From Clostridia bacterium (GTDB lineage: Bacteria > Bacillota > Clostridia > Oscillospirales > CAG-272): a stretch of DNA of 64,000 nt. Where the stretch lies: NCBI GenBank assembly GCA_017443595.1, contig JAFSYU010000040.1, forward strand, positions 62,001 to 126,000, written 5' to 3'. Shown in pieces: positions 8,565 to 15,524 of the stretch. A model generated the notes under the pieces. The model was not told the origin of the DNA. It ran no database searches and saw only the letters and a program-made list of their open reading frames with translations. The position numbers and the translations under genes are program-made. Position 1 is the first letter of the stretch; every line of letters starts with the position of its first letter.

Positions 8565-8605
8565 GTAGTCACACCGGTGAACAAACGAATGAAAGGAACA
8601 AAAAA

Positions 8606-9796
8606 ATGAATATTGAAATAGGAAAAACAGTACGCGAGCTGCGCCGCCGCGACGGCAGGACGCAGGAGGATCTCGCGCAGGCGCTCGGCGTAAGTCCGCA
8701 GGCGGTCAGCCGCTGGGAGCAGGGCGGAGCGTATCCCGATATGGAGCTTATTCCGTCCGTCGCCAATTATTTCGGCGTGACGATAGATCAGCTTTTCGGC
8801 TACGAAAACGACCGAGAGAAAAAGGTGGATGAAACCGTAAAACGCTTAAGAGATATGAATTTTAAAAACAACGGCGTTGACGTAAATATCACCGAATGTA
8901 TCGCCGCCGCCCGGGAAGCGCTGATAGAATTCCCGGGCAACGAAAAGATCACACTTTGCCTTGCTTCCATACTGTATAATGCCGGATACGTGCGTTACGG
9001 CGAATATCATCTGACGGATGAAGAAGGCTTTGACGTATACGACGCCGAGCTGCACCGCACTTATGCTGAATGGAGAGAAGCGATAAAGTTATATGAAAAG
9101 CTGCTCGAAACCATGAAGCCGGGCGAGACGCGCGGACAGGCAATACGCGAGCTGACACAGCTTTATCTGAATACAGGCGAACACGAAAGAGCGAAAGAAG
9201 TTATAAAGGAATTACCGCATTTATATGAGTCTTACGAATTTCTTCGCATAAACGCAAGCGACGGGAAAGAACGCGCGGCAGCGTACGGCGACGCTTTGAT
9301 ACAGGCGGTTTGTCACAGCGCCGGGCTTATTGTCGGTACTGTAATAGCCTATAATGAAAACATGACGTATGCGGATAAAGCAAAGAGCATAGAAAACGCA
9401 ATAAAACTGTTCGATCTCGTTTTCACGGACGGCAACTGCGGACATCATTCATATTATATCGCAAGGATCTATACGCTGCTTTCGGTATATTTATGGCTTG
9501 CAGACAAACACGACGAGGCTTTTGATGCGCTTAACAAATCGCTTGAGCAATTCAAAGCGTATGAAAAATGCTGCGACGAAAAGTGTGATTGCGCGTATTA
9601 TACCGCTCCGCTTCTGAAGTATACGGAGCTTGAAAAAATACAGGCGACACCGAATTCGGAGTACCCGCACACGAGCGCGTACTCGCTTGTCGAAGACTGG
9701 CCGTGGTGGTCTGTTCCGGAATATGATACGGTCAAACCGCAGATACAAGCCGATCCGCGCTGGGAGAAGTGGGTAAAGACGTGTAAAGAGGGCTGA
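8606..9796 (+). CDS. XRE family transcriptional regulator, paralogue of the 3328 gene
   Basis: About 396 residues from the ATG at 8606, which has GAAAGGA 9 bases upstream; the frame is open further upstream, but that part contains the promoter. The N-terminal HTH reads LRRRDGRTQEDLAQALGVS followed by AVSRWEQGGAYPD. The long helical C-terminal region is Cys/His/Trp-rich near its end and probably folds as TPR-like repeats. It differs from its paralogue at the start of the recognition helix (SPQA versus SFKS), which may matter for operator choice. Flanked on both sides by modular palindromic repeats. Confidence 0.85.
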   Translation: MNIEIGKTVRELRRRDGRTQEDLAQALGVSPQAVSRWEQGGAYPDMELIPSVANYFGVTIDQLFGYENDREKKVDETVKRLRDMNFKNNGVDVNITECIAAAREALIEFPGNEKITLCLASILYNAGYVRYGEYHLTDEEGFDVYDAELHRTYAEWREAIKLYEKLLETMKPGETRGQAIRELTQLYLNTGEHERAKEVIKELPHLYESYEFLRINASDGKERAAAYGDALIQAVCHSAGLIVGTVIAYNENMTYADKAKSIENAIKLFDLVFTDGNCGHHSYYIARIYTLLSVYLWLADKHDEAFDALNKSLEQFKAYEKCCDEKCDCAYYTAPLLKYTELEKIQATPNSEYPHTSAYSLVEDWPWWSVPEYDTVKPQIQADPRWEKWVKTCKEG

Positions 9797-9960
9797 GTAG
9801 GGGCGATCATTGATCGCCCGTTTAAATAATAAAGAAAAAAGAATAAAGAATAAAAACAGGAGTCCCTTAGGGACGAATTATTTGGGGGTCCCCACCCGTG
9901 AACCCCCAAAAACTCGGCAAGCTCGTTTTCGGGGAACCCCGTGCCACCCCCCTCATTGCT
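9797..9960 (+). repeat. Modular palindromic intergenic element, forward copy
   Basis: Directly after the XRE stop codon: a GGGGCGATCA-TTGATCGCCC palindrome, a TAAATAATAAAGAAAAAAG purine tract, a GTCCC-tta-GGGAC hairpin with GAATTATT, GGGGTCCCC, a CCCCCA tract and an ACTCGG/CTCGTT region. Same module order as the copies near 4495 and 8277, with changed arm sequences that keep the hairpins. Confidence 0.75.
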
Positions 9961-9972
9961 TTGTATAAAAAG

Positions 9973-10014
9973 AAAAGACAATATCTAAGGTGATATCTTT
10001 GATATTGTCTTTTT
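9973..10014. terminator. Bidirectional intrinsic terminator
   Basis: A perfect 13-bp stem, AAAAGACAATATC with GATATTGTCTTTT, loop of 15 bases. T-runs follow on both strands, so it can end both the XRE gene (+) and the DtxR-type gene (-). Confidence 0.8.
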
Positions 10015-10041
10015 GCTTGACTTTTCAAGCTGCTGTTTCAA

Positions 10042-10404
10042 TCAAGTGCATAGATTTTTGATCTTTTCAAAAGATTCACGGCTTATTATGTGCTCTATAC
10101 CGCAGGCGTCCTGTTCGGCGATCTCCGGGTCTACGCCGAGAGAAACGAGGCGATTTTTCAAAACGCGGTGCTTTTCATACACCTGCTCCGCGACCTCGTA
10201 TCCGGCTTCCGTCAGAGTGAGCGTCTTGTCTTCATTCATTATAAGAAATCCGCCGTCTTTTAACAGGCTTATAGCGCGGCTGACGCTCGGTTTTGTGACG
10301 TTTAAGTATTCCGATACGTCTTTTGATCTGACGGAGCCGTTTTTCTTTTGAAGTATAAGCACCGCTTCCAGATGATCCTCGCCCGATCTGTGCAGTTTTG
10401 TCAT
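10042..10404 (-). CDS. DtxR/MntR-type metal-dependent transcriptional regulator
   Basis: A 120-residue protein with the winged HTH of the DtxR family (VRSKDVSEYLNVTKPSVSRAISLLKDGG, about 26-53) and the dimerisation/metal-binding helix set (EAGYEVAEQVYEKH, EQDACGIEHIIS). It is the short form without the C-terminal SH3-like domain, as in MntR. These repressors bind DNA when loaded with Fe(II) or Mn(II). Palindromes of the form TTAGC-N4-GCTAA at 10577, 14843 and 14935 flank this locus and are its probable operators. ATG is preceded by GAGG at a 6-base spacing. Confidence 0.88.
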   Translation of the reverse strand: MTKLHRSGEDHLEAVLILQKKNGSVRSKDVSEYLNVTKPSVSRAISLLKDGGFLIMNEDKTLTLTEAGYEVAEQVYEKHRVLKNRLVSLGVDPEIAEQDACGIEHIISRESFEKIKNLCT

Positions 10405-10429
10405 GGTGCGCCTCTTTTCCTTATCCGCT

Positions 10430-10534
10430 TTACGACAGTTTCCAGCTCACCGCCTGTTTTCTGCCGGCAAACTCCATTATCCAGCTCAGCACACCGCGTT
10501 TTTTGACCTTCTTTTGTGTGATTTGTTTACTCAT
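10430..10534 (-). pseudogene. 34-codon ORF, probable deletion scar of an ABC transporter
   Basis: ATG at 10534 has a strong SD (AGAGGGGG, 7 bases away), and the short product ends 25 bases before the DtxR-type gene. The first 26 residues (VKKRGVLSWIMEFAGRK) look like the N-terminus of ABC exporter proteins with fused permease and ATPase; the last few (RKQAVSWKLS) look like the extreme C-terminus of such proteins. An in-frame deletion joining both ends of the gene would explain this. Alternatively it is a genuine small protein. The remnant reading rests on family resemblance seen by eye. Confidence 0.45.
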
Positions 10535-10576
10535 ACCTGTTCCCCCTCTTTCGTATGATCAGTTATATCGTTCAAT

Positions 10577-10596
10577 CGGTTAGCGATTGCTAACCG
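10577..10596. promoter_or_regulatory. Putative DtxR-type operator 1
   Basis: An 8-bp inverted repeat, CGGTTAGC-GATT-GCTAACCG, 43 bases upstream of the 34-codon ORF on the minus strand. A TATAAC -10-like box lies just downstream at 10562-10567. Same TTAGC-N4-GCTAA core as the two palindromes upstream of the ZIP gene. Confidence 0.7.
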
Positions 10597-10610
10597 TCGC
10601 GTTTTGTTAA

Positions 10611-10632
10611 AGGTCTGAAAAATATCAGACCT
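10611..10632 (-). terminator. Hairpin downstream of the HMA gene
   Basis: AGGTCTGA/TCAGACCT 8-bp stem with a 6-base loop, 18 bases after the stop codon of the HMA gene on the minus strand. The U-tract is weak (TTTAAC), so termination may be partial. Confidence 0.5.
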
Positions 10633-10650
10633 GAAACTCAAATTGATTTA

Positions 10651-10899
10651 TTATAGGAAAAGCCCGTGTTTTTTATACGGCTCGGATCCGGCCGAAATAA
10701 ACGTATAGCCGACGCCGTTTACAGCCTTTGCAAGTTTTTCTGTATCCAATGCGCCTTCGATCAGAAAAACAGCCTCTTTATTCGCCTTTGAAGCCTTAAC
10801 TTTCTTCGCGTCGGGGAACGCTTTTCTGATCGTATCGCATATGTGCGCCTCGCACATACCGCACATCATTCCGTCTATCTTTACGGTTATCTTGTTCAT
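10651..10899 (-). CDS. HMA-domain heavy-metal-binding protein
   Basis: An 82-residue single heavy-metal-associated domain (CopZ-like ferredoxin fold). The metal site is M-x-C-x-x-C in DGMMCGMCEAHI at about residues 9-20, with a Met and His next to the cysteines. Such proteins carry soft metals (usually Cu(I)) in the cytosol and hand them to transporters; the MCGMCEAH subtype is common in Clostridia and its metal is not settled by sequence. It is the last gene of the ZIP-ATPase-permease-HMA operon, 9 bases after the permease. Confidence 0.85.
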   Translation of the reverse strand: MNKITVKIDGMMCGMCEAHICDTIRKAFPDAKKVKASKANKEAVFLIEGALDTEKLAKAVNGVGYTFISAGSEPYKKHGLFL

Positions 10900-10908
10900 A
10901 ATGACCTC

Positions 10909-13302
10909 TCATTCCGCGTTTTTAAGCGCTTCTACCATATCTATCTTTCTGTTTTTCCGGGCGACCATCCAGCCGACGAGGAGCGAAACGCCGAAGGCCA
11001 GCAGGATCGAGACCGAGTATGTAAGCGGTCCGAGCATCAGCTTCATTTCGTATTCGCCTGCAAGTGCGGAAAGCATCCACTGAAGCGTTCCGACACCCGC
11101 GGGAAGACCGACTGTCACGCCGACGACGGTCAGCCAGACGTTTTGCGAGATAAGCAGCTGTCCTATCTTTCTGCTTCTGAAACCGAGTACTTTGAGCGTT
11201 GCAAGCTCGCGGGAGCGCTCAACGTAGCTCATGATCCCGAGGTTATACAGCACCACGATCCCGAGGATAACGGCGGCAACGACGAGGATCAGCACCATGC
11301 TGTCCATTATCGAAACGAAGCTTGCAAAGCTATCCATCAACTGCCGTTTGTCCTGCTTTCCGGAGATCAGCTCCGACGACTGGATCTCGCTTGAATCCCT
11401 GTTCGTATAAACTGCGGATACGCCGTATCTTATGCCGAGTTCGTCGGCGTATTTGTCGGTCATCGTGACGCTTTCGGTCATGATCGAGCGGTTATAGCCG
11501 ACCACTTTGACGCGGTACGTTTTCTCGCCGCCGTAAGGTGAAAACTCGATATATTCGCCTATATCCGCTCTGTCGGCGAGCCGCAGGCAGAGATACACGC
11601 CGTCGTCTTTCAAATCTATTTCTTTATTATTTTCATCTATGACGCTGAATCTGCCGTTTTCGTTGTGTACGATATCGAGCGTCGCGGTATAGCCGTCGAT
11701 ACTGATGCCGGAATAACTCTCCCAGTCGCCGTCAAGGTCGGCGATAAGCTGATCGACCTTTTCACGTTCGGCATTCTCCACGATGTTGACTTTTGTCGTA
11801 TAGTGCGAAACGCCGTTATCCAGCAGATCGAGGAAGCCAGCCATCGTATCGCGCATCCCGAGTCCGCCGACGAGCAGGATCATACAGCCGATAATACCGA
11901 CGAGCGTCATTGCAAAACGGCTCTTATGGCGCATCAGGTCGCGCAGGTTCCATTTCGTCGCAAAGCTCATTTTTGAAAAGAACGGCAGTTTTTCCAAGAT
12001 GGATTTCTTCATCTTCTTAGGTGTATACGGACGCAGCGCGTCCGCCGCCGTGCCGCGCAGCTGCGCGCGTACCGACAAAAAGCTTATGAGCGCGAGGAGC
12101 AGCACCGTTCCCGCAATGATCGGGTAACAGAACGCAGGCGCAGCAGCCGACCAGTCGGGCATATCGAAATACGTGCCCATCATACCGTTTTCGCTCATTA
12201 CCGCCTTGCAGACGAAGTATCCGAGAACACCGCCGAGCGCCGAGCCGACGATACCGATGAACAGGCCGTAGAAAGAATAATGGAGCAGGATCGTGCGGTT
12301 TTTGAATCCGAGCGCCTTGAGTACGCCGATCTGCGTCTTTTCCTGCGTGGCGATGCGGTGCATCGTAGTTACCATCGTAAGTATCGCTATGGCAAGGAAC
12401 AGCACCGGTAAGATCGAACCCATAGTCTTGCCTTCCGTCGCTTCTCCCATTGCCTCTTTATACACGGCGTGATCGTCCTTCGATACGACCATCAGAGTTT
12501 TGCCAAGTTTTTCCTTCACGGCGTCTTCAAGTTTTGATTTTTCAAGATCTGATCTCAGATTGATCTGCGGAAACGACTTATCCGTTGCCTTTGCGAGAAC
12601 TTCATCGGTCAGCATCTTTTCCGCCTGCTCATTTATCATATCAGCCGGAACGCCCGCCTTCCGTAACTCGTCTTTTATCGTATTCAGCGCCTTTTCGCGT
12701 ATGATCGAGCCGAGCTTTGCGGGTGAGATATACGCGAAACCGAACGTGTTGTAATCCGGCATTACCTGGTTGCTGTCGGCAAGGCAGATCATATGCTCGC
12801 CGGATTTGATGAGCCCGACGACCTTTCCGCTGATATCGAGCCCCTGAAATTCAAGCGTCAGCGTGTCGCCGATCTTTATATTATTGAGGCCGGCAAATTT
12901 GTCGGACAGCCAGATGCCGTCGCTTTTGCCGTTATATTCTTCACCGTCGATCAGAGCGAACTGTGATACGGTATAGTTTTCCGATACGTCAACCGCGAGG
13001 GCTTTCTTGCTGTCGCCCTTGATCTCAAGATTGACCGAAAGATACCGCGTAGCCGCGTCAACGCCGTCTATCGAGGCGATCTTTTCTAATTCATCCTTTG
13101 TAAAACCGGTTTCGGAATACAGACGGTAATCCGCGTATTTAGTCTGTTCAAAGAAGTTCCCTACGTCGTATTCGATGGTCTTCCATTCCATATTGAAGCC
13201 GAGAAAAATGCCGATCCCCAGCGTCATCATTATGATCATCGAAATGAACTGCGCCTTATAGCTCCACGCGGTGCGGAGCAGTTTACGAAGAAGCATCACC
13301 AT
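10909..13302 (-). CDS. ABC transporter permease with two FtsX domains
   Basis: A 797-residue type VII (MacB/FtsX-like) permease. An N-terminal membrane helix (about 17-38) precedes a large extracytoplasmic domain with a coiled-coil-like segment. Three helices around 295-430 form the first FtsX domain; a second helix near 470-490, another extracellular domain and a final FtsX domain (about 670-790) follow. Members couple cytosolic ATP use to work outside the membrane, such as lipid or peptide extrusion. Its start overlaps the ATPase gene by 7 bases, and the pair sits between a ZIP transporter and an HMA protein, an unusual metal-linked setting. Confidence 0.9.
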   Translation of the reverse strand: MVMLLRKLLRTAWSYKAQFISMIIMMTLGIGIFLGFNMEWKTIEYDVGNFFEQTKYADYRLYSETGFTKDELEKIASIDGVDAATRYLSVNLEIKGDSKKALAVDVSENYTVSQFALIDGEEYNGKSDGIWLSDKFAGLNNIKIGDTLTLEFQGLDISGKVVGLIKSGEHMICLADSNQVMPDYNTFGFAYISPAKLGSIIREKALNTIKDELRKAGVPADMINEQAEKMLTDEVLAKATDKSFPQINLRSDLEKSKLEDAVKEKLGKTLMVVSKDDHAVYKEAMGEATEGKTMGSILPVLFLAIAILTMVTTMHRIATQEKTQIGVLKALGFKNRTILLHYSFYGLFIGIVGSALGGVLGYFVCKAVMSENGMMGTYFDMPDWSAAAPAFCYPIIAGTVLLLALISFLSVRAQLRGTAADALRPYTPKKMKKSILEKLPFFSKMSFATKWNLRDLMRHKSRFAMTLVGIIGCMILLVGGLGMRDTMAGFLDLLDNGVSHYTTKVNIVENAEREKVDQLIADLDGDWESYSGISIDGYTATLDIVHNENGRFSVIDENNKEIDLKDDGVYLCLRLADRADIGEYIEFSPYGGEKTYRVKVVGYNRSIMTESVTMTDKYADELGIRYGVSAVYTNRDSSEIQSSELISGKQDKRQLMDSFASFVSIMDSMVLILVVAAVILGIVVLYNLGIMSYVERSRELATLKVLGFRSRKIGQLLISQNVWLTVVGVTVGLPAGVGTLQWMLSALAGEYEMKLMLGPLTYSVSILLAFGVSLLVGWMVARKNRKIDMVEALKNAE

Positions 13303-13997
13303 TCCACCTCGTCAGCGGAAAGCGGATCTTCCTGCTCTGTTATCTCGCGGATCTTTCCGATTTTGACGCGGATCACAACGTCCGCCATTTTTGCGATATT
13401 CTGGTTGTGCGTAACGATGACGATGGTCTTGCCGTAATTCTTCGCCATATCGAGCAGAAGCTTCAATACCATAACTCCGGTTTCGGAATCGAGCGCTCCC
13501 GTCGGTTCGTCGCAGAGAAGGATCTTCGGGTTCTTGCATAGCGCTCTCGCTATGGAAATGCGCTGCTGTTCGCCGCCCGAAAGCTCCGACGGAAAGTTGT
13601 TCAGATGGTCAAGAAGTCCTACCTTCCCGATCATATCTTTGGTGCCGAAAGCGTTCTTCGAGATCTCGGAAACGAGCTTTACGTTTTCATAAACCGTAAG
13701 CGTCGGAATAAGATTATAAAACTGAAACACAAATCCGACGGCAGATGCGCGGTAGTCGGCGAGTTCGTTGTCGGTCAGTTTGGATATATCCGCGCCCGAA
13801 ACGGTGATCGTTCCCTCGGTCGGACTGTCAAGTCCGCCGAGAAGGTTTAAAAGCGTGCTTTTTCCGGCGCCGGACGGGCCGAGAATGACGACGAACTTTC
13901 CCTCGTCAAGCGTGAAACTGACGTGATCGAGAGCGCGAAGCTCGTGATCGCCGCTTGTATAAATGCGTGAAACGTTGTCAAATCGTACGATAGCCAT
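13296..13997 (-). CDS. ABC transporter ATP-binding protein (MacB/LolD-type)
   Basis: A 233-residue nucleotide-binding subunit. Walker A is GPSGAGKST at 40-48, the Q-loop is in GFVFQFYNL near 91, the ABC signature LSGGEQQR at 139-146, Walker B plus catalytic Glu ILLCDEP at 159-165, and the switch His in VTHNQ near 197. The [22 protein letters not shown] and PTGALD segments place it in the MacB/LolD/FtsE group, matching the FtsX-type permease that follows. It begins 17 bases after the ZIP gene. Confidence 0.95.
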   Translation of the reverse strand: MAIVRFDNVSRIYTSGDHELRALDHVSFTLDEGKFVVILGPSGAGKSTLLNLLGGLDSPTEGTITVSGADISKLTDNELADYRASAVGFVFQFYNLIPTLTVYENVKLVSEISKNAFGTKDMIGKVGLLDHLNNFPSELSGGEQQRISIARALCKNPKILLCDEPTGALDSETGVMVLKLLLDMAKNYGKTIVIVTHNQNIAKMADVVIRVKIGKIREITEQEDPLSADEVEW

Positions 13998-14014
13998 AAT
14001 ATACCTCCGATGTA

Positions 14015-14800
14015 TTATCCAAGCGCCACGTCGAGCGCCATCATTAACGTAAACCCAAGTGCGAACATTATGACCCCTACGTTTGAATGTTCGCCCGCCG
14101 ACATTTCGGGGATCAGTTCCTCGACTACAACGTAGATCATAGCTCCTGCCGCAAACGAGAGAAGATACGGCATTGCGGGAACGAACAGTCCCGCAAAAAG
14201 TACCGTCAGAATCGCGCCTATCGGTTCGACCGCCCCTGAAAGCACGCCGTCAAGGAACGCTTTGCCTTTTGATTTGCCCTCCGCGTGAAGCGGCATTGAA
14301 ATTATAGCCCCCTCCGGAAAGTTTTGTATCGCTATTCCGAGAGCAAGCGCCAAAGCGCCGCCTGCCGTGATCTCTGCGGAGCCGGAGAGCAGACCGGCGT
14401 ACACGACGCCGACAGCCATTCCCTCCGGGATATTGTGCAGCGTCACCGCCAGCACCATCATGGTCGTTTTCTTCGCTTTGCTTTTTAAGCCCTCCGCCTG
14501 CTGTGCGTTCATATGTAAGTGCGGTATGATCTTATCGAGCAGGAGCAGAAACAAAATACCGAGCCAGAAACCGATGAAAGCCGGAAGAAACGCCCACCTG
14601 CCTTTGTCGGCGCACTGGTTCATGGCGGGGATCAGCAGGCTCCATATCGAAGCCGCGACCATCACGCCGCCCGCAAATCCGGTCAGCGCGCGCTGTACCT
14701 TTTTACTCAGCTGCTTTTTCATAAAGAACACGCACGCCGATCCGAGCGCCGTGCCCGCAAACGGGATCAGAATTCCCCATAACGCGTCAGTCCACATCAT
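14015..14800 (-). CDS. ZIP family metal transporter
   Basis: A 261-residue membrane protein with about eight transmembrane helices. Signature metal ligands are HNIPE at 122-126 (helix IV) and NFPE at 160-163 (helix V). The HLHMN stretch at 94-98 belongs to the cytosolic metal-binding loop. ZIP proteins bring Zn(II), Fe(II) or Mn(II) into the cytoplasm. Start chosen at the first of two ATGs, with GGAGGAGGGAG upstream. It is the first gene of a four-gene operon whose promoter carries a palindrome typical of a DtxR-type operator, so iron or manganese import is more likely than zinc. Confidence 0.9.
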   Translation of the reverse strand: MMWTDALWGILIPFAGTALGSACVFFMKKQLSKKVQRALTGFAGGVMVAASIWSLLIPAMNQCADKGRWAFLPAFIGFWLGILFLLLLDKIIPHLHMNAQQAEGLKSKAKKTTMMVLAVTLHNIPEGMAVGVVYAGLLSGSAEITAGGALALALGIAIQNFPEGAIISMPLHAEGKSKGKAFLDGVLSGAVEPIGAILTVLFAGLFVPAMPYLLSFAAGAMIYVVVEELIPEMSAGEHSNVGVIMFALGFTLMMALDVALG

Positions 14801-14842
14801 TTCTCCCTCCTCCGTAATTTTTTTAGCCGCTTCTTTCCATAC

Positions 14843-14862
14843 GAGTTAGCATATGCTAACTC
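14843..14862. promoter_or_regulatory. Putative DtxR-type operator 2
   Basis: A perfect 20-base palindrome, GAGTTAGCAT plus its inverse, in the untranslated leader of the ZIP operon 43 bases before the ATG. It contains the shared TTAGC-N4-GCTAA core. Confidence 0.75.
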
Positions 14863-14875
14863 ACGCCCCTTATTT

Positions 14876-14907
14876 AACGGATCGACCGTTTTTGCGGTGA
14901 TCCGTTT
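14876..14907 (-). promoter_or_regulatory. Leader hairpin between two operators
   Basis: AACGGATC-g-ACCG pairs with CGGT-GATCCGTT around a 6-base loop, giving about 12 pairs with one bulged G. It lies in the transcribed leader of the ZIP operon between operators 2 and 3. There is no strong U-run (TAAATAA follows on the minus strand), so it is not a clear terminator; an mRNA-stability or attenuation role is possible. Confidence 0.5.
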
Positions 14908-14934
14908 AAATAAATACAAGTTTAAAACATCTCG

Positions 14935-14950
14935 GTTAGCAACCGCTAAC
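14935..14950. promoter_or_regulatory. Putative DtxR-type operator 3 at the ZIP operon start site
   Basis: GTTAGC-AACC-GCTAAC begins one base downstream of the minus-strand -10 box at 14952-14957 and covers the expected transcription start. A repressor bound here would block initiation, as expected for a metal-loaded DtxR-type protein shutting off uptake. Confidence 0.75.
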
Positions 14951-14951
14951 T

Positions 14952-14980
14952 GTTATATCACATTTTACTCTTTTTGTCAA
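14952..14980 (-). promoter_or_regulatory. Promoter of the ZIP-ABC-HMA operon
   Basis: On the minus strand: consensus TTGACA (14975-14980), 17-base spacer, TATAAC (14952-14957). Operator 3 follows at once. The leader from start site to ATG is about 145 bases and carries a hairpin and operator 2. Confidence 0.8.
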
Positions 14981-15019
14981 TAGGTTTGGAGATTTTTTCG
15001 TATATTTTTTTATTTGCTC

Positions 15020-15048
15020 TTGACAAAACCGTTTTTTTGTGGTATATT
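15020..15048 (+). promoter_or_regulatory. Promoter of rplS
   Basis: TTGACA at 15020-15025, 17-base spacer, TATATT at 15043-15048; close to SigA consensus as expected for a ribosomal protein gene. It is divergent from the ZIP operon promoter. Confidence 0.8.
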
Positions 15049-15054
15049 TATCAA

Positions 15055-15137
15055 GCTGTGTTGAAAAACGCGGATGCAGGACGGTCCGCTGCGCTGCGCA
15101 TGAACGTCCGAATGAACAATATAAGGAGGAAGCCAAA
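15055..15137 (+). promoter_or_regulatory. Structured rplS leader, possible L19 leader RNA
   Basis: The leader offers two overlapping pairings: GCGGA (15070-15074) with TCCGC (15085-15089), and GGACG (15079-15083) with CGTCC (15105-15109). The second uses the loop of the first, so they form a pseudoknot or exclude each other. Firmicutes carry a known L19 leader motif at this place; whether this matches it needs a covariance-model search. Confidence 0.4.
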
Positions 15138-15482
15138 ATGGATATTATCAAGGCTTTTACCGAAGAGCAGCTCAAAAAGGAAATACCCGAGGTCAAGGTC
15201 GGTGACACCGTTCGCGTCCACAACAGGATCGTTGAAGGTTCAAAGTCCAGGATCCAGATCTATGAGGGAACCGTTATCGCAAAGCGCGGCGGCGGCATTT
15301 CCGAGACGTTTACCGTCAGAAGAATAAGCTACGGCGTAGGCGTTGAAAAAACGTTCCCGATCCATTCTCCCAACGTAGAGAAGGTCGAGACTATTCGCCG
15401 CGGTAAGGTCAGACGCGCAAAGCTTTATTATCTGCGCGACAGAGTTGGCAAAGCTGCCAAGACCAAAGAGGATATTCAGTAA
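15138..15482 (+). CDS. rplS: 50S ribosomal protein L19
   Basis: A 114-residue protein, usual size for bL19. [22 protein letters not shown], the [15 protein letters not shown] loop and the C-terminal [15 protein letters not shown] stretch are diagnostic. It sits at the 30S-50S interface near L14. Start at 15138 has AAGGAGGAA 7 bases before the ATG. Single-gene transcript: own promoter and leader upstream, strong terminator directly downstream. Confidence 0.98.
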   Translation: MDIIKAFTEEQLKKEIPEVKVGDTVRVHNRIVEGSKSRIQIYEGTVIAKRGGGISETFTVRRISYGVGVEKTFPIHSPNVEKVETIRRGKVRRAKLYYLRDRVGKAAKTKEDIQ

Positions 15483-15493
15483 TCTTCAAAAGT

Positions 15494-15524
15494 AAAAAAC
15501 GGTGCTTACGGCGCCGTTTTTTGC
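15494..15524. terminator. Bidirectional terminator between rplS and parB/noc
   Basis: AAAAAACGGTGC pairs with GGCGCCGTTTTTT around a 5-base loop (12 pairs, one G-U). A T-run follows on the plus strand. The parB/noc stop codon lies inside the hairpin, a very tight convergent arrangement. Confidence 0.8.
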
